Counted from the first letter of the stretch, positions 17,015 to 26,094 are shown. The stretch is DNA of 64,000 nt from Nitrobacteraceae bacterium AZCC 2146 (GCA_036924855.1 JBAGRP010000001.1:3844001-3908000); one strand, 5' to 3'. Notes: generated by a model not told the origin, from the letters alone. Program-made: numbers and translations.

Positions 17015-18217
17015 TCAGTAAGTTTCGACGTGATAGCGCCCGTTCGCGCGCATCAGACCTTTTAAATCAGACCAATCGATCGAGGCGGCGCGACACACAT
17101 CAGAAAATGCCTGTTCGACGCCGCTCTCCATTCCCTTGAGGCCGCAGATGTAGATGTGGGTATGCTCGTCATTCAGGAGGGCTGTGACGACGGCAGCCTC
17201 GCTGCGGATCCGGTCTTGCACGTAGACACGTGGCTCGCCGGGTACCCGCGAATAGCAAAAATGCTTGCCGAGCAACTTCTCCGGCACCTTCTGCAGCGGC
17301 CCGAAATACGGCAGTTCCTCCGGGCGGCGCGCGCCGAAGAACAACAGCAACCGGCCGGGCGCGCCCGGCATGGCGCGGCGGCGGCGCTCGGTGAAACCGC
17401 GGAACGGCGCCGAGCCTGTGCCGGTGCAGACCATGAAGATATTCGCGGCAGGATCGTTCGGCAGCAGGAAGGTCGCGCCGAACGGGCCGGTGATCTCAAC
17501 CTTTGCCCCACGCGACAGATCGCACAGATAGTTCGAGCACACCCCGCCAGGTTCGCGCTTCACGGTCAGCGCGAGATTGTTGGCGTTCGGCTTTTCGCCG
17601 TCGCGTGAACTGGCGATCGAGTAAAGGCGGACCTGGTGTGGCTTGCCGTCGGCCGCCAACCCTGGCGTGATGATGCCGATGCTCTGGCCTTCCAGCACGG
17701 GAAATGGCAGATCGCCTAAATCCAGGATGATGTGCCGGACGTCCGAATCGGCATCCGCATGGGTCAGCCGGAAATTTCCCGTCACCGTCGCCAAAGCCGG
17801 CTTGCCGCGATTGTAGATGTTGACCGACGCCTTGCTCGAAGAAAGCGGCGCCACCGGTTTGCCGCCAAGACCTTTACGGGCTTCCTCCAGCAGAGCATCG
17901 ATCTCATCTTCCAGCGCTTCGATGGTTTCGCCGGCTGCGCCGCCGCTCTCAATCTCCTGCTGAGCGGGCAGATCGCTCCAGGAGTACTGTTCGTCGAGCG
18001 AATAGGGGACGGCGACCACGCGCCAGTTGTCGATCGCGCCGGTCGGGCATGGAGAGATGCAGTCCATGCAGTAGTTGCAGATTTCCGCGTTGACGACGTA
18101 ATTGTTGTCGTCGTGCGTCACCGCATCGACCGGGCAACTCTCCTCGCAGGTATTGCACCTGATGCAGATTTCGGGATCGATCAGATGCTGTTTGAGGGGA
18201 GCGACGTGCGTGTTCAT
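17015..18217 (-). CDS. boxA: Benzoyl-CoA 2,3-epoxidase reductase subunit BoxA
   Basis: A 400-residue flavoprotein that feeds NADPH electrons to BoxB. The N-terminus holds two ferredoxin-type [4Fe-4S] motifs (Cys18-21-24-28 and Cys47-50-53-57). An acidic linker follows (about 85-130), then a ferredoxin-NADP reductase-like FAD/NAD domain with RLYSIASS near residue 200 and the nucleotide-binding MVCTGTGSAPFRG near 265-277. The C-terminus GRYHVETY is typical of the family. The start at ATG 18217 is supported by GGAGG; the frame upstream of it is not BoxA-like. It lies about 100 bp downstream of boxB on the same strand. Confidence 0.95.
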   Translation of the reverse strand: MNTHVAPLKQHLIDPEICIRCNTCEESCPVDAVTHDDNNYVVNAEICNYCMDCISPCPTGAIDNWRVVAVPYSLDEQYSWSDLPAQQEIESGGAAGETIEALEDEIDALLEEARKGLGGKPVAPLSSSKASVNIYNRGKPALATVTGNFRLTHADADSDVRHIILDLGDLPFPVLEGQSIGIITPGLAADGKPHQVRLYSIASSRDGEKPNANNLALTVKREPGGVCSNYLCDLSRGAKVEITGPFGATFLLPNDPAANIFMVCTGTGSAPFRGFTERRRRAMPGAPGRLLLFFGARRPEELPYFGPLQKVPEKLLGKHFCYSRVPGEPRVYVQDRIRSEAAVVTALLNDEHTHIYICGLKGMESGVEQAFSDVCRAASIDWSDLKGLMRANGRYHVETY

Positions 18218-18318
18218 GGGGTACGCCTCCGGCGGCCCGCGAGTAGCGAATGCCAAGCAGCGAATGAGTATCTCACTTTTCTTTCTCTATTCGCCATGCG
18301 ACACTCACCATTCGCTCA

Positions 18319-19764
18319 TCAAGCTGCGATCTTCACATACTCAAAATCTCCGGGCTTGTTATCGATGCCGACCTTCGGCGCCGAGATCCAGCCCGCGAAC
18401 CGTCCGGGCTCGCTGACCGGCGTCATCAGCGACGAGATGAAATCACCGTCCTCGTTCGACGGCAGATATTCTCCCTTGGCCTTCGCCCAGTCCGCATCGC
18501 TAAGAATAATGCCTTTCGGCGTTGCATTGACGTCGCGGAATTCCCCGATCTGACGATGGAACGCGGTGTGTGGCAACTCGAAGCGGAAGTTGACGCCGGC
18601 TTTCTCGATGATCTTGTTCCAGCGCTCGACGCCCTTGGCGCAATCGGCGGTATAGTCGTCGCGCAGCCGCATGTTGAGCGCGGTCAGCGCCGGCTCGTCC
18701 ACCAGCTTGATCTCGCCATCGACGAACTTCAGCACCTGATAGATGTCGCTGGTCAACCGATGATCGTCCTCGATCCTGGTCTCCTGGAAACGCCCCTTCA
18801 ATCCCGAATTATAGAAATTGGCGGCATTGGTGGAGACTTCGGAGCCGAACAGGTCCAGCGACAGCGAATAATGCAGGTTCATCTTCTTCTGCATGGTCGG
18901 CAGGTCGATGACACCGAGCGCGCGGATCTTTTCGATCGCGTTGGGATCCTCGATCCCCGCGGCCTTCATCGCCTCACAGGTACGCTGCAGGACGCGGCCG
19001 ACGCCGGTTTCGCCGACGAACATGTGATGCGCCTCCTCGGTCAGCATGAAGCGGCAGGTGCGCGACAGCGGATCGAAGCCGGATTGCGCAAGGCTCTCGA
19101 GCTGCATCTTGCCGTCGCGGTCAGTGAAGAAGGTGAACATGAAGAACGACAGCCAATCCGGCGTCGCCTCGTTGAAGGCACCCAGCATGCGCGGCGCGTC
19201 GGCGTCGCCAGAGCGGCGGCGCAGCAGATCGTCGGCCTCCTCGCGGCCGTCGCGACCGAAATACTTCTGCAGCAAATAGACCATCGCCCACAGATGGCGG
19301 CCTTCCTCGACGTTGACCTGGAACAGGTTGCGCAGGTCGTAGAGCGATGGTGCGGTCTTGCCGAGGTGGCGCTGCTGTTCGACGGACGCCGGTTCGGTAT
19401 CGCCCTGAATCACCACCAAGCGCCGCAACATCGCACGGTATTCACCCGGGACTTCCTGCCACGCCGGCTCGCCCATGTGTTGACCGAAATTAACCTTGCG
19501 GCTCTCGTCCTGCGGCGCCAGCAGCACGCCCCAGCGATATTCCGGCATGCGCACGTAGTCGAACTTGGCCCAGCCTTTCGGATCGACGCTGATTGCGGTG
19601 CGCAGATAAACCAGCGAATCCTGAAAACCTTCCGGGCCCATATCGTTCCACCAGTCGAGATAGCCGGGATGCCATCCTTCCAGCGCCTTCAGCACCTGGC
19701 GATCCTCCGTGAGATTTACGTTGTTGGGAATCTTGGTGCTGTAGTCGACATTCATGATGTTCAT
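18319..19764 (-). CDS. boxB: Benzoyl-CoA 2,3-epoxidase oxygenase subunit BoxB
   Basis: A 481-residue class I di-iron protein that inserts one oxygen atom of O2 into benzoyl-CoA to give 2,3-epoxybenzoyl-CoA, using electrons from BoxA. Two iron-binding helix motifs are visible: VEEGRHLWAM near residue 150 and LTEEAHHMF near residue 240. A GGGAGA ribosome site precedes ATG 19764. Its length matches characterised BoxB proteins. It sits between boxC and boxA in the order boxC-boxB-boxA, all on the minus strand. Confidence 0.96.
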   Translation of the reverse strand: MNIMNVDYSTKIPNNVNLTEDRQVLKALEGWHPGYLDWWNDMGPEGFQDSLVYLRTAISVDPKGWAKFDYVRMPEYRWGVLLAPQDESRKVNFGQHMGEPAWQEVPGEYRAMLRRLVVIQGDTEPASVEQQRHLGKTAPSLYDLRNLFQVNVEEGRHLWAMVYLLQKYFGRDGREEADDLLRRRSGDADAPRMLGAFNEATPDWLSFFMFTFFTDRDGKMQLESLAQSGFDPLSRTCRFMLTEEAHHMFVGETGVGRVLQRTCEAMKAAGIEDPNAIEKIRALGVIDLPTMQKKMNLHYSLSLDLFGSEVSTNAANFYNSGLKGRFQETRIEDDHRLTSDIYQVLKFVDGEIKLVDEPALTALNMRLRDDYTADCAKGVERWNKIIEKAGVNFRFELPHTAFHRQIGEFRDVNATPKGIILSDADWAKAKGEYLPSNEDGDFISSLMTPVSEPGRFAGWISAPKVGIDNKPGDFEYVKIAA

Positions 19765-19852
19765 GGCCTGGATCTCCCGTTCCTGCTTTGCTTCTTTTCT
19801 GAAGGCGAGAATGCAACTGGCTGGCAGCGGCCAAGGCAGCTGTTTTCCGCCG

Positions 19853-21541
19853 CTAAACGCGCGTCATGTCGAACTGCGCTTTCTGGCCGGTTCCGTAGCG
19901 CCCCAGCGCACCGTTCTCGCCGACCGCATTGGGGCGCTGGAAGATCCAGTTCTGCCACGCAGTCAGCCGCGAGAAGATCTTCGATTCCATCGTCTCCGGA
20001 CCAACGAAGCGCAGATTGGCTTCCATGCCGGTGAGGCTGTCCGGAGAGAAGCTGGTGCGCTCCTCGAAGAACACCCGGACCTCGTCATCCCAGTCGATGT
20101 CATCAAGCGCGAAGGTCACGAGACCCAATTGGTCAGCAGTGTCCGCATCCAGCGGCTCGCCGATCTTCGCCTCGGCGCGGGCGACATCTTCCGGATCGGC
20201 CTGAAAGCGCGACTGCAGGCGCGTGAGGCCGTGACTCATCGGATAGGGGCCGAAGTTCATCTCGCTCAGCTCGATCGCCGGCGGCGCGCGGTTGTCGCCC
20301 TGCTTTTGGCCGACCAGCATGTAGGAGCGGTCCGCGGCAAATACGAGTTCGGCCAGCGTGCCCACGAAGCAGGACCCCGGCTCGACCAAAGTCACGAGCG
20401 TGCGCGACGTCACATCGACGCGCTTCAGCACCCGCTTCCAGTACTGCCGGATCTCGTTGACCAGCCAGTGCGTTTTATGCGCTTCGAGGAAGGCGTCATG
20501 CGCGAGCACATTGGCACTGTCGCCGTGCGACTTGAACACCAGCATCGCGATCTCGAGCTCGTTGATCCGCAGATGCAGGATCGCATCGTCGAGTTCGCGT
20601 GCGGCCTGCAACGGCCAGAAGCCTGCACCTTGCGCCATCATGCCGTCGATATCCGACGGCGCCGAAGCTTCGGGTGCTTTGATCGAAATGGTCGCGATCC
20701 GATCCGCGCGATTGATATCGACGCTGACCAGGCCGTAGCGAATGCCGCCATCATCGAAGCTGCGAGCCAATGGCGCGAGCTTGATGCCCTCCCCGCTTCC
20801 GTTGCGGGTGGAGGCGGCGGCGAACTCCCTGGTGCGCTCGGCGACCTTGGCTTCGAGCTTGCTGTTGGGAACGATTTCATCGACAAGCCGCCATTCGACG
20901 GCTCGTTTTCCCTTGATGCCTTCTTCGATTGTACAGAAGTAGTCGGCGTGGTCGCGACGGACCTTGCGCTTGTCGACGACGCGGGTGAGACCGCCGGTGC
21001 CCGGCAGCACCGCGAGCAGCGGCACTTCCGGTAGCGCAACCGCCGCGGAGCCGTCGTCCGCAAGAATGATATGATCGGTGGCAAGTGCCAGTTCGTAGCC
21101 GCCGCCGGCTGCGGTGCCGTTGATGACAGTCACGAAGCGTTGACCGGAATGCTCGCTCGAATCCTCAAAGCCGTTGCGCGTCTCGTTGGTGAACTTGCAG
21201 AAATTGACCTTGTGGGCATGCGTCGCGCCGGCCAGCATGCGGATATTGGCGCCGGCGCAGAACACCCGGTTCTTACCGGAGCGCAGCAACACCACCTTCA
21301 CACGCGGATGCTCGAAGCGAAGCCGTTGCACCGCATCGGCAAGCTCGATGTCGACGCCGAGATCGTAGGAATTGAGCTTGAGCTGATAGCCTTCGAACAG
21401 CCCGCCGTTTTCATCGACATCCATCGTCAGCGTCGCGACATCGCCGTCAACAGCGAGTTTCCAATGCCGGTAGCGCGAAGGGTCGGTCTGAAAGTCGATA
21501 TGTTTGGCGCCGTTCGAAAGAACGCGATGCTCACCGGCCAT
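19853..21541 (-). CDS. boxC: 2,3-epoxybenzoyl-CoA dihydrolase BoxC
   Basis: A 562-residue double crotonase-fold enzyme that opens the epoxide ring and hydrolyses it to 3,4-dehydroadipyl-CoA semialdehyde and formate. The first crotonase core carries FCAGANIRMLAG near residue 90 and NGTAAGGGYELALA near residue 140. The second lies after residue 300 and contains EPGSCFVGTLAELVFAADRS. I start at ATG 21541, which has AAGGGTGG upstream; the frame continues upstream without family resemblance. A TGCA-N6-TGCA element at 21586-21599 marks its own promoter region, so boxCBA can be transcribed apart from the upstream ligase genes. Confidence 0.95.
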   Translation of the reverse strand: MAGEHRVLSNGAKHIDFQTDPSRYRHWKLAVDGDVATLTMDVDENGGLFEGYQLKLNSYDLGVDIELADAVQRLRFEHPRVKVVLLRSGKNRVFCAGANIRMLAGATHAHKVNFCKFTNETRNGFEDSSEHSGQRFVTVINGTAAGGGYELALATDHIILADDGSAAVALPEVPLLAVLPGTGGLTRVVDKRKVRRDHADYFCTIEEGIKGKRAVEWRLVDEIVPNSKLEAKVAERTREFAAASTRNGSGEGIKLAPLARSFDDGGIRYGLVSVDINRADRIATISIKAPEASAPSDIDGMMAQGAGFWPLQAARELDDAILHLRINELEIAMLVFKSHGDSANVLAHDAFLEAHKTHWLVNEIRQYWKRVLKRVDVTSRTLVTLVEPGSCFVGTLAELVFAADRSYMLVGQKQGDNRAPPAIELSEMNFGPYPMSHGLTRLQSRFQADPEDVARAEAKIGEPLDADTADQLGLVTFALDDIDWDDEVRVFFEERTSFSPDSLTGMEANLRFVGPETMESKIFSRLTAWQNWIFQRPNAVGENGALGRYGTGQKAQFDMTRV

Positions 21542-21585
21542 GAATCCACCCTTTTGCCATTTGCGCCTGGAGCGCCTTCCTTGTA

Positions 21586-21640
21586 TGCACAATAATGCAT
21601 TATTTTGAACTAGTCCAGCTAAAAACGGCAAAAAGATGCA
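21586..21640 (-). promoter_or_regulatory. BoxR/BzdR-type operator upstream of boxC
   Basis: TGCA occurs at 21586-21589 and 21596-21599, separated by exactly six bases, and again at 21637-21640. BzdR of Azoarcus, the anaerobic paralogue of BoxR, is known to bind TGCA repeats including TGCA-N6-TGCA in its target promoter. The site lies 45-100 bases before the boxC start and boxR is in the window. Binding here is inferred. Confidence 0.6.
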
Positions 21641-21647
21641 CTTTGTT

Positions 21648-22148
21648 TCATAGTAGAACGAGGCAGATTGTTGCTGGATCGAGATGCTCGTCCTTCAATC
21701 GTTCGCGGATGGAGGAATTCAGGCCGTCCACCGCAAAGCAGCCGGCGAAGCCGATAGACGCGCCGCTGCGCGCGCGGACCGCGACTTCGTCCAGCTCCAT
21801 CGCAGCGTCAAGCAACAGCCGCGCCGCCGCGCGAGGCCTGTCCATTTTCATCTTGAGATTCGCGTTGGCGACCTGAATGCAGGCCCGAAGCAGAGTCCGA
21901 TCACGTCCGCCCTGCGGCGCCACTTTCCAGACCGCTTCGAGGATCTCATGCGCCTCCCAGAAGAATCCGCTATCGTTCAATGCAAGGCCGTAGCGAAGGG
22001 CCGGATCGGATGCCGGGACACAACCATCGTAACGGACCGGCACCAGAGCTTTCGCATATTCGAGCGCATCGTGATCGGCCGCAGGGTGCTCCCCGGGAAC
22101 ATAGGCCCAGCGCGGCAGCGCGAGATCGTGATGGGCTTGCACGACCAT
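21648..22148 (-). CDS. DUF309 family protein
   Basis: A 166-residue all-helical protein with the DUF309 core GLALNDSGFFWEAHEILEAV near residues 53-72 and the following KMKMDRPRAA helix. DUF309 proteins are small metal-site-like helical proteins of unknown function. The start ATG 22148 lies 7 bp after the stop of the alpha/beta hydrolase, so the two are co-transcribed in the ligase-hydrolase-DUF309 operon, directly before the boxC promoter. Presence inside a benzoate cluster does not by itself define a role. Confidence 0.75.
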   Translation of the reverse strand: MVVQAHHDLALPRWAYVPGEHPAADHDALEYAKALVPVRYDGCVPASDPALRYGLALNDSGFFWEAHEILEAVWKVAPQGGRDRTLLRACIQVANANLKMKMDRPRAAARLLLDAAMELDEVAVRARSGASIGFAGCFAVDGLNSSIRERLKDEHLDPATICLVLL

Positions 22149-22155
22149 CCTTCTG

Positions 22156-22974
22156 TCAGGCCGCGCGCAGAACACCCTCGCCATGGAAGCGCAGGATGCG
22201 ATCGGCAAAATCCGTGACGGCTTTCAGAGTGGCATCCGGCGCTTCGCGATGTGGCGAATGCGCGGCGCCGCTGATGATCTCGACCTCGACGGGACAATAA
22301 CACTCGGCCTCGGCAATCTCGATTTGCTTCATCGTTCCGTAATGATCATCGGCGCCCTGCACGATCTGGACGGGAACACGGACGTAAGCCAGATAGTCCG
22401 AAATATCCCAATCGCGAAATTTCGGATCGAGCCACGCGCCGTTCCAACCGTAGAACGCATTATCGACATCCTTGTGCCAGCGCCCGAGCTTTCCTTTCAG
22501 ATCGCTTTGCTCGTAGGCCAGCTTGATGTCCGCGATCGAGCTGACCGAGATTTCCTCAACGACAAAATGCGGCGCGATCATCGCGAGCCCGCGGATGCGA
22601 TGGTCCTGAATGCCGCCGGCATAGATCGCCGCGATCGACGCGCCATCGGAATGGCCGATCAACAGGCCGCGGCGAAAGCCGATGGCCTCGAGCAGACGCG
22701 GGAGCACCTCAAGGGCTTCGACATGCATGTAGTCGAGCGGGCGCGGCAGCGGGGTCGGGCTTGATGCGCCGTAGCCGGCGCGGGAATAGACGAAAACGCC
22801 GGCTCCCGTGGCAGCCTGCAGCTTCTCCGGGAAGTCGCCCCACAGCGCCGCCGAGCCCAGACCTTCATGCAGCAGCACAATGGTCGGCGCGACATCGGGT
22901 GCCGGGCCAATCATGCGGTATTCCAGTTCGGACGAGCCGACGGCGAGAAAGCCGGAGGATTGCAGGGTGCTCAT
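22156..22974 (-). CDS. Alpha/beta hydrolase of the benzoate cluster
   Basis: A 272-residue alpha/beta-hydrolase. The oxyanion segment LLHEGLGS (about 34-41) is followed by the nucleophile elbow GHSDGAS (Ser near residue 104), an acid around GADDHYG (about 218-224), and a catalytic His in SGAAHSPHREAP (about 243). It lies 22 bp downstream of the benzoate-CoA ligase and shares its operon. Similar hydrolases accompany box and other benzoyl-CoA genes. A thioesterase or lactone/ester hydrolase role is plausible, for example release of dead-end CoA esters. The substrate is not shown by the sequence. Confidence 0.85.
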   Translation of the reverse strand: MSTLQSSGFLAVGSSELEYRMIGPAPDVAPTIVLLHEGLGSAALWGDFPEKLQAATGAGVFVYSRAGYGASSPTPLPRPLDYMHVEALEVLPRLLEAIGFRRGLLIGHSDGASIAAIYAGGIQDHRIRGLAMIAPHFVVEEISVSSIADIKLAYEQSDLKGKLGRWHKDVDNAFYGWNGAWLDPKFRDWDISDYLAYVRVPVQIVQGADDHYGTMKQIEIAEAECYCPVEVEIISGAAHSPHREAPDATLKAVTDFADRILRFHGEGVLRAA

Positions 22975-22996
22975 ATCTTCATTCCATCGTTTGAAT

Positions 22997-24550
22997 CTAG
23001 GCGGCGGCTCCGTCGCGCAATTTGAAGCGCTGAATTTTCCCGGTCGCGGTCTTGGGCAAGGCATCGACAATTTCAATCCAGCGCGGATATTTCCACGGCC
23101 CGATCTTCTGCTTGACGTGCTCTTTCAACGACTCGCGCAGCCCATCGACGACGGCATCCGCCCTGAGCACCACGAACGCCTTCGGTTTCAGCAGACCCTC
23201 CGGATCCGACTCCGGCACGACGGCCGCTTCGAGGACGGCGGGATGCGTGATCAGGGCACTTTCGACTTCGAACGGCGAGACCCAGATGCCGGATACCTTG
23301 AACATGTCGTCGGCGCGGCCGCAGAATGTGTAACGGCCGTCGGCGTCGCGGATGTACTTGTCGCCCGTGCGCGTCCAGTGCCCCTCAAACGTCCGGCGGG
23401 TCTTGCTGCGCTGATTCCAGTATCCCTCTCCGGCCGACGGTGCATCGACGAGCAACTCGCCGACCTCGCCGTCGGCAATATCCGCCCCGGCCTCGTCGAC
23501 GAGACGCACGCGATACCCCGGCACCGGCCGGCCGGACGTTCCGTATTTGATGTCGTTCGGTGCGTTCGAGAGAAAGATGTGCAGCAGCTCTGTCGATCCG
23601 ACGCCGTCGAGGATGTCGACGCCGAATCGGCTCTTCCAGCTATTGCCGACGGACTCCGGAAGCGCTTCACCGGCAGAGGTGCAAACCCGCAGCCGCTGAA
23701 AACGTGGTTCGTTCTTGAACCCCTCGTCGTTCAGCATCGCCGCGAACAGCGTCGGCACGCCGAAGAAGATGCTGGGTTCATAGCGGCGCATCAGGCCGAA
23801 CATGGTGGCCGGCGTGGGACGTTCGGAATTCAGGATTGTCGTGGCACCGACAGACATCGGAAACGTCAAGGCGTTACCAAGGCCGTAGGCAAAGAACAGC
23901 TTTGCCGCGGAGAGCCCGACATCGTCCTCGCGAATGCCGAGGACTTGCCTGGCATAGGTCTGGGCGGTCGCCTCAAGACTTGCATGCAGATGCCGCACGC
24001 CTTTCGGCATCCCGGTCGATCCCGACGAATAGAGCCAGAACGCCGGCTCGTCCGGATGGGTCGCGACCGTCTTGAACGTTACGCTCTCTTCGGCGATTTC
24101 ATCTGCCAGGCGCTTGTAGCCTGCGGCATCGCTGCCGCCGACGACGATGACATGTTCGATATCAGACATGCGCCCAAGCATGTCTCGCACCGCGGGCAGC
24201 AGCGCCCCCGAAATGAACAGCACACGCGCCCGACAGTCCGCCAGCACATAGGCGTATTGTTCTGCGGTCAGCAGCGTGTTCAGCGGCACAGGAACGATGC
24301 CCGCACGCATCGCACCGAGGAACACCACCGGGAAATCAACGGTATCGAGCATGATCATCGCGACGCGTTCTTCGCGCCGCACGCCGAGCCGCTTCAGCAG
24401 ATTCGCCAGCTGGCAGCTCTTCGCCTGGAGTTCGCCATAGGTCAGTTCGGACACGGTGTCGGTGAAGGCAAGCTTGCCGCCGCGGCCCTCATCGACATTG
24501 CGATCGAGCAGCCAGGTCACCGCATTGTAAGAATCGAACGACCCGCTCAT
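22997..24550 (-). CDS. badA: Benzoate-CoA ligase
   Basis: A 517-residue AMP-forming ligase that activates benzoate to benzoyl-CoA in the cytoplasm. The P-loop YSSGSTGMPKGVRH lies near residues 175-188, the GSTELLH adenine-binding motif near 310, the hinge GRADDMFK near 415, and the catalytic PKTATGKIQR Lys near residue 504. Sequence and length fit benzoate-CoA ligases (badA of Rhodopseudomonas, bclA in other genera) better than the 4-hydroxybenzoate enzymes. It is the first gene of the minus-strand operon and is divergent from boxR. The 160 bp gap carries an AT-rich palindrome. Confidence 0.9.
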   Translation of the reverse strand: MSGSFDSYNAVTWLLDRNVDEGRGGKLAFTDTVSELTYGELQAKSCQLANLLKRLGVRREERVAMIMLDTVDFPVVFLGAMRAGIVPVPLNTLLTAEQYAYVLADCRARVLFISGALLPAVRDMLGRMSDIEHVIVVGGSDAAGYKRLADEIAEESVTFKTVATHPDEPAFWLYSSGSTGMPKGVRHLHASLEATAQTYARQVLGIREDDVGLSAAKLFFAYGLGNALTFPMSVGATTILNSERPTPATMFGLMRRYEPSIFFGVPTLFAAMLNDEGFKNEPRFQRLRVCTSAGEALPESVGNSWKSRFGVDILDGVGSTELLHIFLSNAPNDIKYGTSGRPVPGYRVRLVDEAGADIADGEVGELLVDAPSAGEGYWNQRSKTRRTFEGHWTRTGDKYIRDADGRYTFCGRADDMFKVSGIWVSPFEVESALITHPAVLEAAVVPESDPEGLLKPKAFVVLRADAVVDGLRESLKEHVKQKIGPWKYPRWIEIVDALPKTATGKIQRFKLRDGAAA

Positions 24551-24618
24551 GATGCGGACGCACCATCTTGGGTTCTCCCAGGACCGTTGCTCACGGCTCG
24601 TCTCCCTATGGTCTTTTT

Positions 24619-24638
24619 TGAATTATAATTCATATAAA
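24619..24638. promoter_or_regulatory. AT-rich palindrome in the badA-boxR intergenic region
   Basis: TGAATTATAATTCA at 24619-24632 is a perfect 14-base palindrome followed by TATAAA. The core ATAATTCATATAAA (24625-24638) recurs, with one change, upstream of the ABC transporter operon at 30806-30819. The palindrome core GAATTATAATTC is repeated at 30833-30844. It lies about 70 bases before the badA start and 80 before boxR. The binding protein is unknown; no TGCA repeat is found in this gap. Confidence 0.5.
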
Positions 24639-24712
24639 GTCACCAGAGTGGCTTGCTGTCAATCTTTATCGGCACTATTATTCCGAATTCCTCGTCCGAG
24701 TCCTGTTTCAGA

Positions 24713-25624
24713 ATGACCGAACAGCCCGATCCCGAAGCCGATTTCCTCGAGCAACTCGGACAGAGCGTCCGCACGATGCGGGCCCTGCGCGGCATGTCGC
24801 GAAAGGTGCTGGCGAAGGTGTCCGGAATTTCCGAGCGCTACATCGCGCAGCTGGAAGGCGGCAAGGGCAATGTTTCCATCGTGCTGCTGCGCCGCGTCTC
24901 GAACGCCATGGGCGCGCATCTCGAGGACTTGATACCAGCGGGAGAACTGGCACCAGAATGGCCGGTGATCCGCGACCTGGTGCGCAAGGCGACGCCGAAC
25001 CAGATCGCTCACGCCAAGGACGTGCTTGCCGGACACGGCAACGGCACATTCCAGCATCACGCATCGTTCAATGGCATCGCTCTGATCGGCCTGCGCGGCG
25101 CCGGCAAATCGACCCTCGGCAAATTGCTGGCCGACAAGATTGGCTGGACCTTCGTCGAGCTCAACAAGGAAATCGAGCAGCAAAACGGGCTGTCGATTGC
25201 CGAGATCATTGCGCTCTACGGGCAAGAAGGTTTTCGGCGCATGGAGCAAACGGCATTGACCAATCTGCTCGGGCGCAAAGAGTTGATGGTGCTCGCCACC
25301 GGCGGCGGCATCGTGTCCGAGCCTCTGACCTTCGACCGCGTGCTGTCGTCGTTCTATACGATCTGGCTGAAGGCGAAACCCGAAGAACACATGGCGCGAG
25401 TCCGGCGCCAGGGCGACCTGCGTCCAATGGCCGACGACCGTTCGGCGATGCAGGAACTACGGACGATCCTGCTGAGCCGTGAACCGCTATACGCCCGCGC
25501 ATCGACCGTGGTCGATACCGCCGGGCTCAGCAAGGACAAGGCTGCGACGCAGCTTATTAATACCGTGGCGCGCGTGCTGCACAGCGAAGCCCAGGCCTTT
25601 GGTCTGCGCAGCGCTGCATCGTGA
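24713..25624 (+). CDS. boxR: BoxR, benzoyl-CoA-responsive repressor
   Basis: A 303-residue regulator with an XRE-type helix-turn-helix (about residues 18-72, with LAKVSGISERYIAQLEGG), a short linker, and a shikimate-kinase-like domain from about 120. That domain keeps the Walker A motif GLRGAGKST (126-134). This architecture defines the BzdR/BoxR family. In Azoarcus it represses the benzoate pathway, with benzoyl-CoA bound by the kinase-like domain as inducer. The start at ATG 24713 gives the usual BoxR N-terminus; the frame is open upstream. It is divergent from badA, and the GTGA overlap with the next gene suggests coupled translation. Confidence 0.92.
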   Translation: MTEQPDPEADFLEQLGQSVRTMRALRGMSRKVLAKVSGISERYIAQLEGGKGNVSIVLLRRVSNAMGAHLEDLIPAGELAPEWPVIRDLVRKATPNQIAHAKDVLAGHGNGTFQHHASFNGIALIGLRGAGKSTLGKLLADKIGWTFVELNKEIEQQNGLSIAEIIALYGQEGFRRMEQTALTNLLGRKELMVLATGGGIVSEPLTFDRVLSSFYTIWLKAKPEEHMARVRRQGDLRPMADDRSAMQELRTILLSREPLYARASTVVDTAGLSKDKAATQLINTVARVLHSEAQAFGLRSAAS

Positions 25625-26094
25625 CCTTGAGCGAACTGCTGAGTGCGCGCAGTTTCGATCCCGCCGGCATGATCGCAATCCGCAATACTTTGCATCCGGA
25701 CGACGTCTCCACGGAGTTCCGTAGCATCGCCGACGTCATCAGCGCCAATGCGCTGCCGATGTATGACCGGATGCAGGATGGCCCGCAGATCGCGCACCAG
25801 GCATTGGTGCTGTCATTTGCCGCGATGGGCGACGGACAAGCACGGCTGACCAGCCTGCGCACCTTCCTGCTCAGGCGGCAGGGCAACGTCCCCGGCGACA
25901 TCGTCTACGACTACGACGCAGCGCATCTGCTGCACAGTTTCATCGCGCGCGCAGCAGCGCCCTGTTTCTACGATGCGATCGAGCAGGCCGGCCTCGACGA
26001 CCTGTTCGGCCGTCTGGTGGTGCAATGGCCGGAGCCGCTGGCGCGAAATATCCTGACGGCGACCGACGAGGCGCTCGCCATCATCGCGATGTAG
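25621..26094 (+). CDS. Hypothetical protein coupled to boxR
   Basis: A 157-residue soluble protein whose GTG start overlaps the boxR stop in GTGA. It is predicted mostly helical, without signal peptide or membrane segment, and no domain is recognised. Its last residues converge on livF with a gap of 6 bp. Its tight coupling to boxR suggests a role in benzoate metabolism or its control, but that is inference from position only. Confidence 0.7.
   Translation: MTLSELLSARSFDPAGMIAIRNTLHPDDVSTEFRSIADVISANALPMYDRMQDGPQIAHQALVLSFAAMGDGQARLTSLRTFLLRRQGNVPGDIVYDYDAAHLLHSFIARAAAPCFYDAIEQAGLDDLFGRLVVQWPEPLARNILTATDEALAIIAM

Noticed and set aside
18556..21034. Long plus-strand open frames opposite boxB and boxC (over 400 codons)
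   Set aside because: They are antisense shadows caused by GC-rich codon use; composition is Arg/His/Gln-rich without domains, and boxB and boxC are certain.
22808..24628. 606-codon plus-strand frame opposite the benzoate-CoA ligase
   Set aside because: Fully antisense to a clear ligase and hydrolase, with no protein-family resemblance.
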